A DNA stretch of 53,300 nucleotides, taken from the NCBI GenBank assembly GCA_035546535.1, contig DASZWQ010000201.1, positions 1 to 53,300 of the forward strand, read 5' to 3'. The notes below the pieces were generated by a model. It saw only the letters and a list, made by a program, of their open reading frames with translations. It made no database searches and was not told the DNA's origin. A program made the translations under genes and the position numbers. This stretch comes from Pirellulales bacterium. GTDB taxonomy: Bacteria > Planctomycetota > Planctomycetia > Pirellulales > JACPPG01. Positions 9,257 through 18,959 of the stretch are shown one piece after another. How positions within the stretch are numbered: the first letter of the stretch is position 1; each line of letters opens with the position of its first letter.

Positions 9257-9682
9257 GTGAACGGAACATTCGAATCTACCGAAACCGAACGAGATGGGCA
9301 GGCAGCGATCAACCGGGTTCTCGTGGTCGACGACGACCGCAGCAATTCCGAGATCGTTTCACGGGTGCTGGCCGCTCACGGTTACGCGGTCGACACGGCG
9401 CCCAATGGGCAAGCGGCCTTGGAATTGGTCAAGCGGCATCCGTATCGACTCGCTGTTGTCGATTACCAGATGCCGGGAATGAATGGCGTGGAGTTCTTTC
9501 GCTCGGCCCGAGAACTGCGGCCCGACCTGCGTGGGGTATTCTTGACCGCCTATGCCAATATCAACACGGTATTTCCGGCGATCGAAGCCGGCGTGGAACG
9601 CGTGCTTGCCAAACCGCTGGATTCTCGCGAGCTGATCCGCATCGCCGACACTTTAACGGCCCCCGGCGCGCCGCCGGACTAG
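9257..9682 (+). CDS. single-domain response regulator (CheY-like)
   Basis: A 141-residue stand-alone receiver. All active-site residues are present: the acidic triplet in VLVVDDD, D69 in AVVDYQMPG, Thr in FLTAY and Lys in LAKPLD. No output domain follows; the C-terminus ends in a short Ala/Pro tail. It could act as a relay or phosphate sink between the two hybrid kinases that flank it. The start is taken as GTG 9257, with GGGTGA just upstream; TTG 9245 is an in-frame alternative. A candidate sigma-54 promoter lies at 9191-9207. Confidence 0.88.
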   Translation: MNGTFESTETERDGQAAINRVLVVDDDRSNSEIVSRVLAAHGYAVDTAPNGQAALELVKRHPYRLAVVDYQMPGMNGVEFFRSARELRPDLRGVFLTAYANINTVFPAIEAGVERVLAKPLDSRELIRIADTLTAPGAPPD

Positions 9683-9890
9683 CTTCCGGATTTCTGCCGG
9701 GCCGGCCACGGCCGGGCTCATGGGGAAAGTTCCTTTCGCACCCTTTGGAGGGCGCGGGGGGGTGTATATTGCACTGGGGCTTCCAGCCGAGCGAGCCCGT
9801 CGCTGTGTTGGCGCAGCGGGGTGGAGTAAGCCAGTTTCCCCTGGTTCCGTAATAGTAGACCGCTCGTGTCCCGTACGGGTCTGTCGTGAT

Positions 9891-12053
9891 ATGTCGTGGC
9901 GGCAATATTCGAAGCTTCTGCCTTATCTCGTCGCGTTTTTGATCATTGTCGCGTCGAGTCTGATCATTAGCCTCTTCGCGACGAGCAGCTCGGTGCTCAT
10001 AGCGATTTACGTCGCGGCCGTGGCGGCCGTGAGCTGGTACGGCGGTCTCGGCCCGGCCTTGTTCGCCACGGGCCTGAGCTATCTGATCGCCAACTGGTTT
10101 TTCGTACCCAGCCAGGATGCGTTTCGCCCCAGCGCCGCGGCATTCGTGTATCTCTTCGTCTGCATGTCGATCGGTCTCTTCAGCGAGATTTCCAAGCGGG
10201 CCGTCCGCCGCGCCCGCACGAATGCCGAACAAGTCCGGCTGGTCGTCGAGAGCATCACCGACGGCTTCGTGGTCGTCGACAGCTCCTGGCGGCTGATCTA
10301 CATGAATCGGGCCACCGAGGAATACAACCGGCGACACTTGCTCGATGGAAACTCGCCGGGCTCAGACGGCACCTTTCCCTTGACGGTCGGCGACGCGGCG
10401 CGGGACAGGCTGCGGCGAGCCGCGGCGGAACGCGCGACGATCGAGTTCGAGGACTTTTATATTCCCTGGCAGCGCTGGTTCGAATTCAAGGCCGCCCCCA
10501 CCGATGAAGGAGGCCTTGCTATTTATTTTCGCGACGTCACCGAGCGGCGCCGCAGCGACGACGAGGCGCGCAAACTGGCCTTGATCATCGAATCGACGGA
10601 AGATGCCGTCATCGGACTGGATCTGAATGCCAATGTCACGAGTTGGAATCAAGCCGCCGAGAAGCTGTACGGATATAAGGCCGAAGAAATTGTCGGCCGA
10701 TCAGTGCTTATGATTCTGCCTCCTGATCAGGTCGATGAAGAGAAAAGAATTCTGTCGGCGGTGCGCCGTGGCGAGTTGGTCCGTCATTTCGACACCGTTC
10801 GCATGCGGAAGGGGGGCCGACCGGTCGAGGTCTCGTTGAGCGTGTCGGTCATTCGCGATGACAGCGGACAGATCGTCGGGTTCTCGAAGATCGCCCGCGA
10901 TGTCAGCGACCGCAAGCGTGCGGAAAAGGCCCTGCTCGAGGCCGACCGGCGCAAGGACGATTTTCTTGCCCTCCTGGGTCATGAGTTGCGCAATCCACTG
11001 GCCGGCATCGTCAGCGGGGTGGAGGTTCTTAACCAGTTGCCCGCGGGCGACCCGGACGTACGCAATGTGCTGGCGATTATCGAGAGGCAAGCGGCGCATA
11101 TGAGTCGATTGATCGATGACCTGCTCGACGTATCACGCATCGTGCGTGGCAAGATCACGCTCGATCTCGCGCGCTTGGATCTGGCCCTGGTCGTGCGGCA
11201 GTCGGCGGCCGATCACAAATCGCAATTCGAACAGAAACAGCTCGCTTTCGACGTGCAAACGCCGTCTCACCCCGTGTGGGTCGAGGGAGATTCCGTTCGC
11301 CTGGCGCAGGTCGTGGGAAACTTGCTCGATAACGCTGTCAAGTTCACCGACGCCGGCGGACGTATCTCGACCCGCGTGAGCTTGGACACGGATACGTCGC
11401 GGGCCGTCGTCGAGGTGTGCGATACCGGCATCGGCATGACTCCCGACACGATCGGTTCGCTCTTCGAACCTTTTGCTCAAGCCGAAGAATCGCTCGAACG
11501 AAGTTCCGGTGGGCTCGGACTGGGATTGGCCGTGGTCAAGGGGCTGATCGAGTTACACAACGGTACCATCGAGGCCACGAGCGCCGGCGCCGGTCAGGGC
11601 GCGACATTTACGATCCGTCTACCGACGTGCATGAGCCCCCACCCGAAGAATCAACTTACCGACAATGGTTCGCAGGTGACGGATACTTTGCGGGTGCTGG
11701 TCGTGGACGACAATCGGGACGTACTGCACGTTGTCAGCAAGCTCTTGCAACTTGGCGGCCACACGGTCGCCACTGCCCACGATGGATCGAGCGGCGTGGA
11801 GCTGGCTCGGGAGTTTCAACCCGACCTGGTTCTCTGCGATATCGGGCTGCCGGGCGAGATGAACGGCTACAAAGTGGCCGAAGCACTACGTGCCGATCCG
11901 GCCACGCGCTGGACCCGGCTGGTGGCCGTTACAGGCTTCGGCCAGGAGGAAGACCGTCGGCGCGCACTGGCCGCGGGATTCGACCGACACCTGACCAAGC
12001 CGGTTGGCTACGCGGAGCTCGTGACACTGATCGCCGACATCGACCAGGGCTAG
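9891..12053 (+). CDS. DUF4118-PAS-PAS hybrid sensor histidine kinase
   Basis: Membrane hybrid kinase of 720 residues. The N-terminus (about residues 8-105) has several transmembrane helices in a DUF4118 arrangement, as in KdpD: YVAAVAAVSWYGGLGPALFAT and then NWFFVPS. Two PAS domains follow (VVESITDGFVVVDSSW and IIESTEDAVIGLDLNA). H364 lies in FLALLGHELRNPLAG. The ATPase domain has VGNLLDNAVKF, DTGIGM and GGLGLGLAVVKGL. The C-terminal receiver has D650 in LVLCDIGLPG and Lys in HLTKPVG. ATG 9891 begins the hydrophobic region directly; the longer frame from 9720 adds an implausible segment. It pairs logically with the response regulator just upstream and the HPt protein at 4476. Confidence 0.92.
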   Translation: MSWRQYSKLLPYLVAFLIIVASSLIISLFATSSSVLIAIYVAAVAAVSWYGGLGPALFATGLSYLIANWFFVPSQDAFRPSAAAFVYLFVCMSIGLFSEISKRAVRRARTNAEQVRLVVESITDGFVVVDSSWRLIYMNRATEEYNRRHLLDGNSPGSDGTFPLTVGDAARDRLRRAAAERATIEFEDFYIPWQRWFEFKAAPTDEGGLAIYFRDVTERRRSDDEARKLALIIESTEDAVIGLDLNANVTSWNQAAEKLYGYKAEEIVGRSVLMILPPDQVDEEKRILSAVRRGELVRHFDTVRMRKGGRPVEVSLSVSVIRDDSGQIVGFSKIARDVSDRKRAEKALLEADRRKDDFLALLGHELRNPLAGIVSGVEVLNQLPAGDPDVRNVLAIIERQAAHMSRLIDDLLDVSRIVRGKITLDLARLDLALVVRQSAADHKSQFEQKQLAFDVQTPSHPVWVEGDSVRLAQVVGNLLDNAVKFTDAGGRISTRVSLDTDTSRAVVEVCDTGIGMTPDTIGSLFEPFAQAEESLERSSGGLGLGLAVVKGLIELHNGTIEATSAGAGQGATFTIRLPTCMSPHPKNQLTDNGSQVTDTLRVLVVDDNRDVLHVVSKLLQLGGHTVATAHDGSSGVELAREFQPDLVLCDIGLPGEMNGYKVAEALRADPATRWTRLVAVTGFGQEEDRRRALAAGFDRHLTKPVGYAELVTLIADIDQG

Positions 12054-12291
12054 TGGATCAGGGGGTGATGCGGTAGCCGATCTCGGCCGCGTCGGCCGGC
12101 ACTTCGCCGAAATGCACCCAACGGCAGGCCTTGTTTCCATCGCGACTCCCGTCGTTTCGTCGGATACCTCCGGCCGCCAGCCTGCTTCGTGGTCTCTTCC
12201 GGTGTATGCTACGAGGATTGCGACGCCGCGCTGGTTGCGCTCTTCGAGAGGTCGGCGCCGTATATCGGTCGTGCGACCCACACAGGCTCTG

Positions 12292-15018
12292 ATGAAACGT
12301 CGTGGCATCATTGGCGGCTGGCTGTTTCTTCTGGCGCTGACCACGCCGGAACGCCTGGTCGCTGCGCCGGATGCTCCCTCCTTTGCCGAAGCGGTCCAGC
12401 CGCTGCTGGTGGCCAAGTGTAGTCGCTGCCACGGCCGGGAAACGCAGAAGGCCGAGTTGTCGCTGCACGCGGCGGGCGGTATTCAGAAAGGGGGCGAGTC
12501 GGGTCCTGTGATCGTGGCGGGTAAACCTGACGAAAGCCCTCTTTTTGAAAAGATTCATGCCGGCGAAATGCCGCCTGATCAGGAGAACCCGCTCACCGAA
12601 GCCGAGATCGAATTGATCCGCCGCTGGATCGAAGCGGGGGCCTCGTTCGGCCAAGACGCGCCGCAGCAAGTCGCCGTTACGTATCACGATATTCTGCCCA
12701 TCGTTCTGTTGCGCTGTGCCTCGTGTCACGGCCGGCAGCGACAGGAAGGCGGGCTCGACCTGCGCTCGCGCGGTGGCATGTTGAAGGGGGGCAAATCCGG
12801 TCCGGCCATCGTACCGGGCAAACCCGACGAGAGCTTGATGGTCAAGCGGGTGCGCGCCGCGGAGATGCCACCTCACGCGCGACTGGTGGAAGCCATGGTC
12901 AAGCCGATGGAGCCGGCCGAGCTTGCCAGGCTCGAGCAATGGATCGCACAAGGCGCTCCCGACGCGGCCGCCGAGCCCGACCTCGCCGGCACGGCGCAAG
13001 ATCCGCTGGTCAGTGCCGCGGACCGTGAGTTCTGGGCGTTCAAACGGCCGCAGGCGTCTGTGCCGCCAACCGTTTCGCAAACAGCGCTTGTGCGCAACCC
13101 GATCGACGCTTTCGTGCTGTCCAAACTCGAGGCGGCCGGCCTGTCGCTCTCGCCCGAGACGGACCGTCGCACGCTCGCGCGGCGCGCGTATTTCGATTTA
13201 ACCGGCCTGCCGCCCGAGCCGGTCGAGGTCGAGGTTTTTGCCACCGACCCGGCACCCGATGCTTACGAGCATTTGATCGATCGGCTGCTGGCGTCGCCGC
13301 GCTACGGTGAGCGCTGGGGCCGGCACTGGCTGGACGTCGCTGGCTATGCCGACTGCGAAGGACGCCGCGAGCAGCACTTGCCGCGGGACTTTGCCTGGCG
13401 CTATCGCGATTACGTCATCCGCTCGTTCAACGCCGACAAGCCGTACGACCGTTTCCTCGTCGAACAGCTTGCCGGCGATGATCTCGTCGACATCGAGCGG
13501 CCGACCGCGCGGACGCAAGAGTTCGAAGATTGCGTCGTGGCAACGGGCTTTCTGCGCATGGCTCCCGATCCCACGTGGGCCAACCTGACCGGTTTCGTGC
13601 CGGATCGTTTGGAAGTAATTGCCGATGCCGTCGACGTGCTCGGCTCAGGCGTGATGGGTTTGACGTTCAAATGCGCGCGGTGCCACAGCCACAAGTTCGA
13701 TCCGATTCCGCAGCGTGACTATTACCGGCTGACGGCGATGCTCAAAGGAGCCTACGACGAGCACGATTGGCTGAAGCCGCAATTGATCGGCTACGGTGGC
13801 GCGGTGAGCGCCGGCGCCGGAGAAAGATTTCTGACGTGCGTCGCCGATGACGAGCGGCGTCGCTACGAGGCCGAACGAGACAAAACGCAACAAGAGCTCG
13901 CCACGCTGCGTGCCACGGCCGAGACGCCGGAGCGGAATCAGCGGATCAAGGAACTCGAATCCCGCCAGCCGGCCGAGCCGAAGATCATGGCCCTGTGGGA
14001 TCGAGGCGAACCGTCTCCGACGTATATCTATCGCCGCGGCGATTATCAGAATGCCGGCGCGCTGGTATCGGCAGGCGTGCCCGCGGTTCTAGCCGACCCT
14101 GCCAGGCCGCTTACGATCGCGCCACCGCGCGCAGGCGCGGCATCCACCGGGCGACGGTTGGCGCTCGCCCGCTGGTTGGTCGATCCGCAACATCCGCTTA
14201 CTTCCCGGGTGATGGTCAACCGGATCTGGAAGCATCATTTCGGTCAAGGGCTGGTCAAATCGCTCGGCAACTTTGGGCGCACAGGCGATCCGCCGAGCCA
14301 TCCCGAACTGCTCGATTGGCTCGCCTGCGAATTCATGCGGCAAGGATGGAGCATGAAGGCGATGCACCGGGTGATGATGACCTCGAGCGTGTATCGGCAG
14401 TCGTCCGCGGTCACGCCTGCGCACGAGAAGCTTGATCCCGACAATCGCCTGTTGTCGCGCATGCCACTGCGACGGCTGGAAGCCGAAGAACTGCGCGACA
14501 CGCTGCTGCTGGCCGCAGGCCGGCTGGATGAAAAGCGTTTTGGGCCGGCCGATCCCGTGCAGGTGCTGCCCGATGGCATCGTGCAGTCGGGGCAGCGGCG
14601 CAGCATCTATGTTCAGCAACTGCGCAAGCACCCGCCGACGCTGTTGGAATGCTTCGACCTGCCGGCGATGAATCCGAATTGCCTGTCGCGAAGCGACTCG
14701 TTAGTTGCCCTGCAGGCGCTGCACTTGCTCAACGACACAACAGTGCGGGAATTGGCGGGCTACCTGGCCAAGCGCGTGCAAGTCGCGGCCGGAAGCCGGC
14801 CAGCGGATCAGGTCCGGCAATTGTATTTGATCGCGCTCAGTCGGCCGCCAACGGCCGAAGAGAATTCGCTCTTCCTCGAAACGCATGCGCGGCTGACCGA
14901 AGCCTGGCAGTCGCAGTTAGCCGCTGCCGGCGCGCCGGGTGATGACGCCGCGACGCGCGCCCTGGCAACCTTGTGCCACACGATGGTGAATTCGGCTATG
15001 TTCCTGTACGTCGATTGA
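12292..15018 (+). CDS. PSD1-type cytochrome protein with DUF1549 and DUF1553 domains
   Basis: Exported planctomycete protein of 908 residues. A signal peptide (MKRRGIIGGWLFLLAL) is followed by two haem-binding-type motifs, CSRCH (43-47) and CASCH (142-146), each in a planctomycete cytochrome C module with GKPDES and EMPP. DUF1549 follows (NPIDAFVLSKLEAAGL, GERWGRHWLDVAGYAD) and contains a further CARCHSHKFDP. DUF1553 ends the protein (SRVMVNRIWKHHFGQGLV). A start at ATG 12292 puts the signal peptide at the N-terminus. The family has no proven biochemical function; it is usually adjacent to DUF1501, as here, and is suspected in sugar or polysaccharide catabolism. The family call is very sure. 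Confidence 0.95.
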   Translation: MKRRGIIGGWLFLLALTTPERLVAAPDAPSFAEAVQPLLVAKCSRCHGRETQKAELSLHAAGGIQKGGESGPVIVAGKPDESPLFEKIHAGEMPPDQENPLTEAEIELIRRWIEAGASFGQDAPQQVAVTYHDILPIVLLRCASCHGRQRQEGGLDLRSRGGMLKGGKSGPAIVPGKPDESLMVKRVRAAEMPPHARLVEAMVKPMEPAELARLEQWIAQGAPDAAAEPDLAGTAQDPLVSAADREFWAFKRPQASVPPTVSQTALVRNPIDAFVLSKLEAAGLSLSPETDRRTLARRAYFDLTGLPPEPVEVEVFATDPAPDAYEHLIDRLLASPRYGERWGRHWLDVAGYADCEGRREQHLPRDFAWRYRDYVIRSFNADKPYDRFLVEQLAGDDLVDIERPTARTQEFEDCVVATGFLRMAPDPTWANLTGFVPDRLEVIADAVDVLGSGVMGLTFKCARCHSHKFDPIPQRDYYRLTAMLKGAYDEHDWLKPQLIGYGGAVSAGAGERFLTCVADDERRRYEAERDKTQQELATLRATAETPERNQRIKELESRQPAEPKIMALWDRGEPSPTYIYRRGDYQNAGALVSAGVPAVLADPARPLTIAPPRAGAASTGRRLALARWLVDPQHPLTSRVMVNRIWKHHFGQGLVKSLGNFGRTGDPPSHPELLDWLACEFMRQGWSMKAMHRVMMTSSVYRQSSAVTPAHEKLDPDNRLLSRMPLRRLEAEELRDTLLLAAGRLDEKRFGPADPVQVLPDGIVQSGQRRSIYVQQLRKHPPTLLECFDLPAMNPNCLSRSDSLVALQALHLLNDTTVRELAGYLAKRVQVAAGSRPADQVRQLYLIALSRPPTAEENSLFLETHARLTEAWQSQLAAAGAPGDDAATRALATLCHTMVNSAMFLYVD

Positions 15019-15034
15019 AAGTCTCGCCCAGCGG

Positions 15035-16516
15035 ATGAATCATATGTCCTCACTTGCCGAAGATGCACGCAGCGCGGTGCCTGTTTCGCGGCGCAGCTTC
15101 CTCGCGCACATGGGGGCAGGTCTGCAAGGGGCGGCCTTGCTCGATCTGCTGGGGCGCGAACTTTTCGCCGCCGCCGCTGCTGAGCCATCGCCCGCGCAGC
15201 CGGCGAACCTCTTGCCGCGGCCTTCACATTTCCCGGCGCGGGCCAGGTCGGTCATTCATCTATTCATGAATGGCGGACCGAGTCAAATGGACCTGTTCGA
15301 CCCCAAGCCCGAGTTGGACCGCCGTCACGGCGAGGCGTATTTCGATCGCATTGCCGGCGAGGTTGAATCGCCGGCGGCGGCGGGCGCGCTGATGCGCAGC
15401 CCCTTCAAGTTCGCGCAGCACGGTCAGTCGGGGATGTGGGTATCGGACGCGCTGCCGCACCTGGCCCAACAGGCCGACGATCTCACGCTTGTGCGCTCGT
15501 TGTACACGACGAACATCACGCACGAGCCGGCCCTGTACCTGATTCAATCGGGACACATGCCCAGCGGATATCCGTCGCTCGGTTCCTGGGTGGTCTACGG
15601 GTTGGGGAGCGAATGCCAGAACTTGCCGGCGTATGTCGTGCTCGACGATCCGCGTGGTTTACCGATCAACGGCATCGAAAACTGGACGGCCGGTTTTCTG
15701 CCGCCGATTTGCCAGGGGACTCGATTCCGCCCAACTGGCTCGCCGGTGCTGAACCTCCGCGCGGCGGTGGATGATCCTGTGGCGATCACGGAATTGCAGC
15801 GCGACCTTTTAGGCCGTCTCGACGAGATGCACCAGTCGGCGCGGCCAGGGCAGCCGAATCTGGGCGCCAGGATTGCCAGCTACGAACTGGCAGCGCGGAT
15901 GCAACTTTCGGCCACCGACGCGCTCGACCTGGCGCAGGAATCGGCCGCGACCTTGGAGATGTACGGCATCGGCCGCGAACCGACCGACTCGTACGGCCGC
16001 CGCTGCCTGTACGCGCGCCGACTGATCGAGCGGGGCGTCCGCTTCGTGCAGCTTTATATCAATCAACAAATCTGGGATAACCATTCGGCGCTGGCCACCG
16101 ACATGAAGGCGGCCTGCGACCGTACGGACCTGCCGATCGCCGGATTGTTGCGCGATTTGAAGCAGCGCGGCCTGTTGGACGATACCCTGGTGGTCTGGGG
16201 CGGCGAGTTCGGACGACTGCCGATGGCGCAACTGCCGCCCGACAAAGATGAGCGCAAAGCAGGGCGCGATCATAACAAGAACGCGTTCTGTGCGTGGCTG
16301 GCCGGTGGCGGCGTCAAGCCCGGCGTGACGTACGGGGCAACCGATGACTTGGGCTTCGCCGCTGTCGAAAACCGCGTCAGCGTCCCCGACTGGCACGCCA
16401 CGATTTTGCATTTGCTAGGTCTGGCGCACGATCAGTTGTACGTCGACCAAAACGGTTTGAAAGAAAAACTTACCAGCGTCAACCCCGCCCGCGTCATCGA
16501 CGAAATCCTGGCTTAA
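15035..16516 (+). CDS. DUF1501 domain protein, Tat-exported
   Basis: A 493-residue partner of the upstream PSD1 protein, 17 bases after its stop. The N-terminus has a twin-arginine signal (SRRSFLAHMGAGLQG). The body is DUF1501, an alkaline phosphatase/sulfatase-like fold: HLFMNGGPSQMDLFDPKP near the start, then LVVWGGEFGRLPMAQ and GRDHNKNAFCAWLAGGGV with likely metal-binding acidic and His residues. No substrate is known for the family. The short spacing shows cotranscription with the cytochrome gene. ATG 15044 is a second possible start, three codons in. Confidence 0.95.
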   Translation: MNHMSSLAEDARSAVPVSRRSFLAHMGAGLQGAALLDLLGRELFAAAAAEPSPAQPANLLPRPSHFPARARSVIHLFMNGGPSQMDLFDPKPELDRRHGEAYFDRIAGEVESPAAAGALMRSPFKFAQHGQSGMWVSDALPHLAQQADDLTLVRSLYTTNITHEPALYLIQSGHMPSGYPSLGSWVVYGLGSECQNLPAYVVLDDPRGLPINGIENWTAGFLPPICQGTRFRPTGSPVLNLRAAVDDPVAITELQRDLLGRLDEMHQSARPGQPNLGARIASYELAARMQLSATDALDLAQESAATLEMYGIGREPTDSYGRRCLYARRLIERGVRFVQLYINQQIWDNHSALATDMKAACDRTDLPIAGLLRDLKQRGLLDDTLVVWGGEFGRLPMAQLPPDKDERKAGRDHNKNAFCAWLAGGGVKPGVTYGATDDLGFAAVENRVSVPDWHATILHLLGLAHDQLYVDQNGLKEKLTSVNPARVIDEILA

Positions 16517-16600
16517 TCGCGGTCTTACCTTGCCTCTGCTCGTCGGCTGATCCCGCCTCGCTCGTCCTCTACGCCACCAACAAGCCCGGTACCATTCCCG

Positions 16601-17932
16601 ATGAATTCTGTTCGCGCGACCATCGAACCCGCGGTCTCCGAGGAACCACTTGGCGAAGCCACGCGTCTGCGCGACTTGTCGCCCGAGCAATGGAAATCAG
16701 GCATCGCGGCATGGCTGGGCTGGATGTTCGATGGGCTGGACATGCACTTGTACGTGCTCGTGGCCGGCCCCTTTGTCGCCGAACTGCTCGGAGCAACGAG
16801 TACCAAAGACCCCGCGGTGGGTTACTACAGCTCCTGGATTCAGGCGGCGTTCTTGTTTGGCTGGGCACTCGGCGGCGGATTCTTCGGTCGCTTCGCCGAT
16901 CGCATCGGGCGTAGCCGGGCCTTGGTCCTGACGATCCTCACGTACGCGCTCTTTACCGGGCTGTCATTCTTTGCGCAGGCGTGGTGGCACTTGCTCATTT
17001 TTCGCTTTCTGGCCGCCCTGGGGATCGGCGGTGAGTGGGCCGTGGGGGCTTCGCTATTGTCCGAGACGTGGCCGCGCCGCTGGCGACCGTGGATGGCCGC
17101 CGTGCTGCAGACCGGCGTCAACCTGGGCGTGATGCTGGCCAGCCTGGCGAACTTTTTGCTTGCTGATTATCCGCATCGTTCGGTATTCCTGGTCGGCGTG
17201 TTGCCGGCGCTGCTCGTGCTGTGGATACGTCGCAGCGTGCCCGAGCCCGAAGAGTGGCGAGAGGCGCAGCAACATTCCCACGGCGAGCGGCCCGCTTTCC
17301 CTGATTTGTTTCGCGGCGCCGTGCGGCGCACCACGATCCTGTCGCTCTGCGTTTGCGGACTATCGCTGACGGGACATTGGGCGTTTTTGTTCTGGTACTT
17401 GCAGCATTTGCGCAACCTGCCCGAGCTGAGCACGTGGAGCGAAGTCGAGGTGAAACAGTTGGTTAGCCAGTTCGTGTGGCTGGTGATGGTGTCGTCGATC
17501 GTCGGCAACTTCTTCGCGGCCTGGCTGGCGCGGCGGCTGAAGTATCGCCGCGCGATCGCGCTTTTATGTCTGGGGTATTGTGCCGGCATGCTAGTGACTT
17601 ATGGAGTACCGCGCGAGTACAACCAACTGTGGTGGGGACTGGCGGTAATTGGCCTGTGCCAGGGAGTATTTGCGCTCTTCACCATGTACCTGCCCCCTTT
17701 ATTTCCCACGCTCTTACGAACGACCGGCGCCGGCTTTTGCTTTAACTTCGGCCGCATCGCCGCCGGCATCGGCACGGTGTTTTTCGGCCTGTCCTCCCAG
17801 GCGAACACCTATGACGCCGGAGATTACCGCCTGACGCTCGTCTACGCCGGCTTGCTGTTTCTGCCCGCCGCCATCGTGGCGTGGATGCTGCCTGAATTGG
17901 AAGATGAGAAATCCCGATCGAGGCTGCGATGA
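16601..17932 (+). CDS. MFS transporter
   Basis: Inner-membrane secondary transporter of 443 residues with about 12 hydrophobic segments. The loop between helices 2 and 3 has GGGFFGRFADRIGRSRAL, the MFS signature, and helix 4 has FRFLAALGIGGEWAVGASL, as in sugar and aromatic-acid permeases. The acidic DGLD in the first helix (GWMFDGLDMHLY) is also typical of that branch. The substrate cannot be read from the sequence. Its stop overlaps the start of the next gene by four bases (ATGA), so the two are translationally coupled. The NHL and dehydrogenase neighbours suggest uptake of a small organic substrate, but this is inference. Confidence 0.9.
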   Translation: MNSVRATIEPAVSEEPLGEATRLRDLSPEQWKSGIAAWLGWMFDGLDMHLYVLVAGPFVAELLGATSTKDPAVGYYSSWIQAAFLFGWALGGGFFGRFADRIGRSRALVLTILTYALFTGLSFFAQAWWHLLIFRFLAALGIGGEWAVGASLLSETWPRRWRPWMAAVLQTGVNLGVMLASLANFLLADYPHRSVFLVGVLPALLVLWIRRSVPEPEEWREAQQHSHGERPAFPDLFRGAVRRTTILSLCVCGLSLTGHWAFLFWYLQHLRNLPELSTWSEVEVKQLVSQFVWLVMVSSIVGNFFAAWLARRLKYRRAIALLCLGYCAGMLVTYGVPREYNQLWWGLAVIGLCQGVFALFTMYLPPLFPTLLRTTGAGFCFNFGRIAAGIGTVFFGLSSQANTYDAGDYRLTLVYAGLLFLPAAIVAWMLPELEDEKSRSRLR

Positions 17933-18939
17933 ACCCAGCCACCAGCAAATTGTCGATTCCTTGCCGGGATGCCGGTTACGGAGTCGTCGCGGAATGGCCT
18001 CGGCTGCCCTCGCACATCTCCTGGCCGGAGGTCTCGGGCGTGGCAATCGACTCGCGCGATCACGTGTACCTTTTCAATCGCGGTGAGCATCCGGTCGCGA
18101 TTTTCGACACCGAGGGAAGATTCCTCACGTCCTGGGGCGAGGGAATCTTCGCCCGCCCGCACGGCATTACGATCGGTCCCGACGACGCCGTGTATTGCAC
18201 CGATGACCTGGATCACACGGTGCGCAAGTTCACGCCCGACGGCGAACTGCTGCTCACGCTCGGAACGAGTGGCACTCCGTCGGATACGGGCGCCACGAGC
18301 GTCGACTATCGCACCATCCGTCAGGCAGCCGGACCGTTTCATTACCCCACGAACCTGGCACTCGGGCCGGCCGGCGAAGTGTACATCAGCGACGGGTACG
18401 GCAACGCGCGGATTCACAAGTTCGCGCCCGATGGCCGACTGCTTCTCTCGTGGGGTGAGCCAGGCGCGGGCCCCGGGCAGTTTCACGTGCCGCACGGCAT
18501 CGCGGTCGATCGCCGCGGCGTGGTCTACGTGGCCGATCGCGAAAACAGCCGCATACAACTGTTCTCGCCCGAGGGCGAGTTTCTTTCCGAGTGGACCGAT
18601 ATCGCCCGGCCCAGCCAGGTATTCATCGACACGGCGGAAAACGTGCTGGTGGCCGAATTAGGATATCGTGCCGGCATGTGGCCCGGCACCAGCCCGCCAA
18701 ACGACGAGGCGACGGGCGGGCGCGTGAGCATTTTTAATATCCATGGACAACTGAAAACTCGCTGGGGCGGAGGACAGAATCCGTGCGCGGCGGGCGACTT
18801 CTTTGCCCCGCATGATATCGGCATGGATCGCTCGGGCGCGATCTACGTGTCCGAGGTCACCTGGTCGGCCGGTGGTCGCCGCGGAATGGTGCCGGCCGAT
18901 TGCCATGCGATCCAGAAGTTCTCCCGCTCGAAAAGCTAA
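17929..18939 (+). CDS. NHL-repeat six-bladed beta-propeller protein
   Basis: A 336-residue propeller built from NHL-type repeats. The pattern hydrophobic-DxxGxVYVxDxxNxRIxxF recurs, for example GVAIDSRDHVYLFNRGEHPV, GPAGEVYISDGYGNARIHKF and AVDRRGVVYVADRENSRIQL. The layout resembles the catalytic core of peptidyl-hydroxyglycine amidating lyase and related lactonases, but the reaction is unknown. No signal peptide is seen, so it is probably cytosolic. It overlaps the MFS gene by four bases and is followed by a dehydrogenase after 20 bases. This tight packing suggests a joint catabolic step. Confidence 0.85.
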   Translation: MNPATSKLSIPCRDAGYGVVAEWPRLPSHISWPEVSGVAIDSRDHVYLFNRGEHPVAIFDTEGRFLTSWGEGIFARPHGITIGPDDAVYCTDDLDHTVRKFTPDGELLLTLGTSGTPSDTGATSVDYRTIRQAAGPFHYPTNLALGPAGEVYISDGYGNARIHKFAPDGRLLLSWGEPGAGPGQFHVPHGIAVDRRGVVYVADRENSRIQLFSPEGEFLSEWTDIARPSQVFIDTAENVLVAELGYRAGMWPGTSPPNDEATGGRVSIFNIHGQLKTRWGGGQNPCAAGDFFAPHDIGMDRSGAIYVSEVTWSAGGRRGMVPADCHAIQKFSRSKS

Positions 18940-18959
18940 GGCACAAGAAAGGTTCCTTG

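Noticed and set aside
9752..9762. Run of G and a GG-N10-GC match near 9757-9773 as a sigma-54 promoter
   Set aside because: The GG is trivial in a G run and the -24 part does not match the consensus; only the TTGCA part fits.
12061..13080. Long minus-strand open frame opposite the PSD1 gene
   Set aside because: Its body mirrors the codons of the plus-strand gene and has no domain; only its last 23 codons were kept, as a weak finding.
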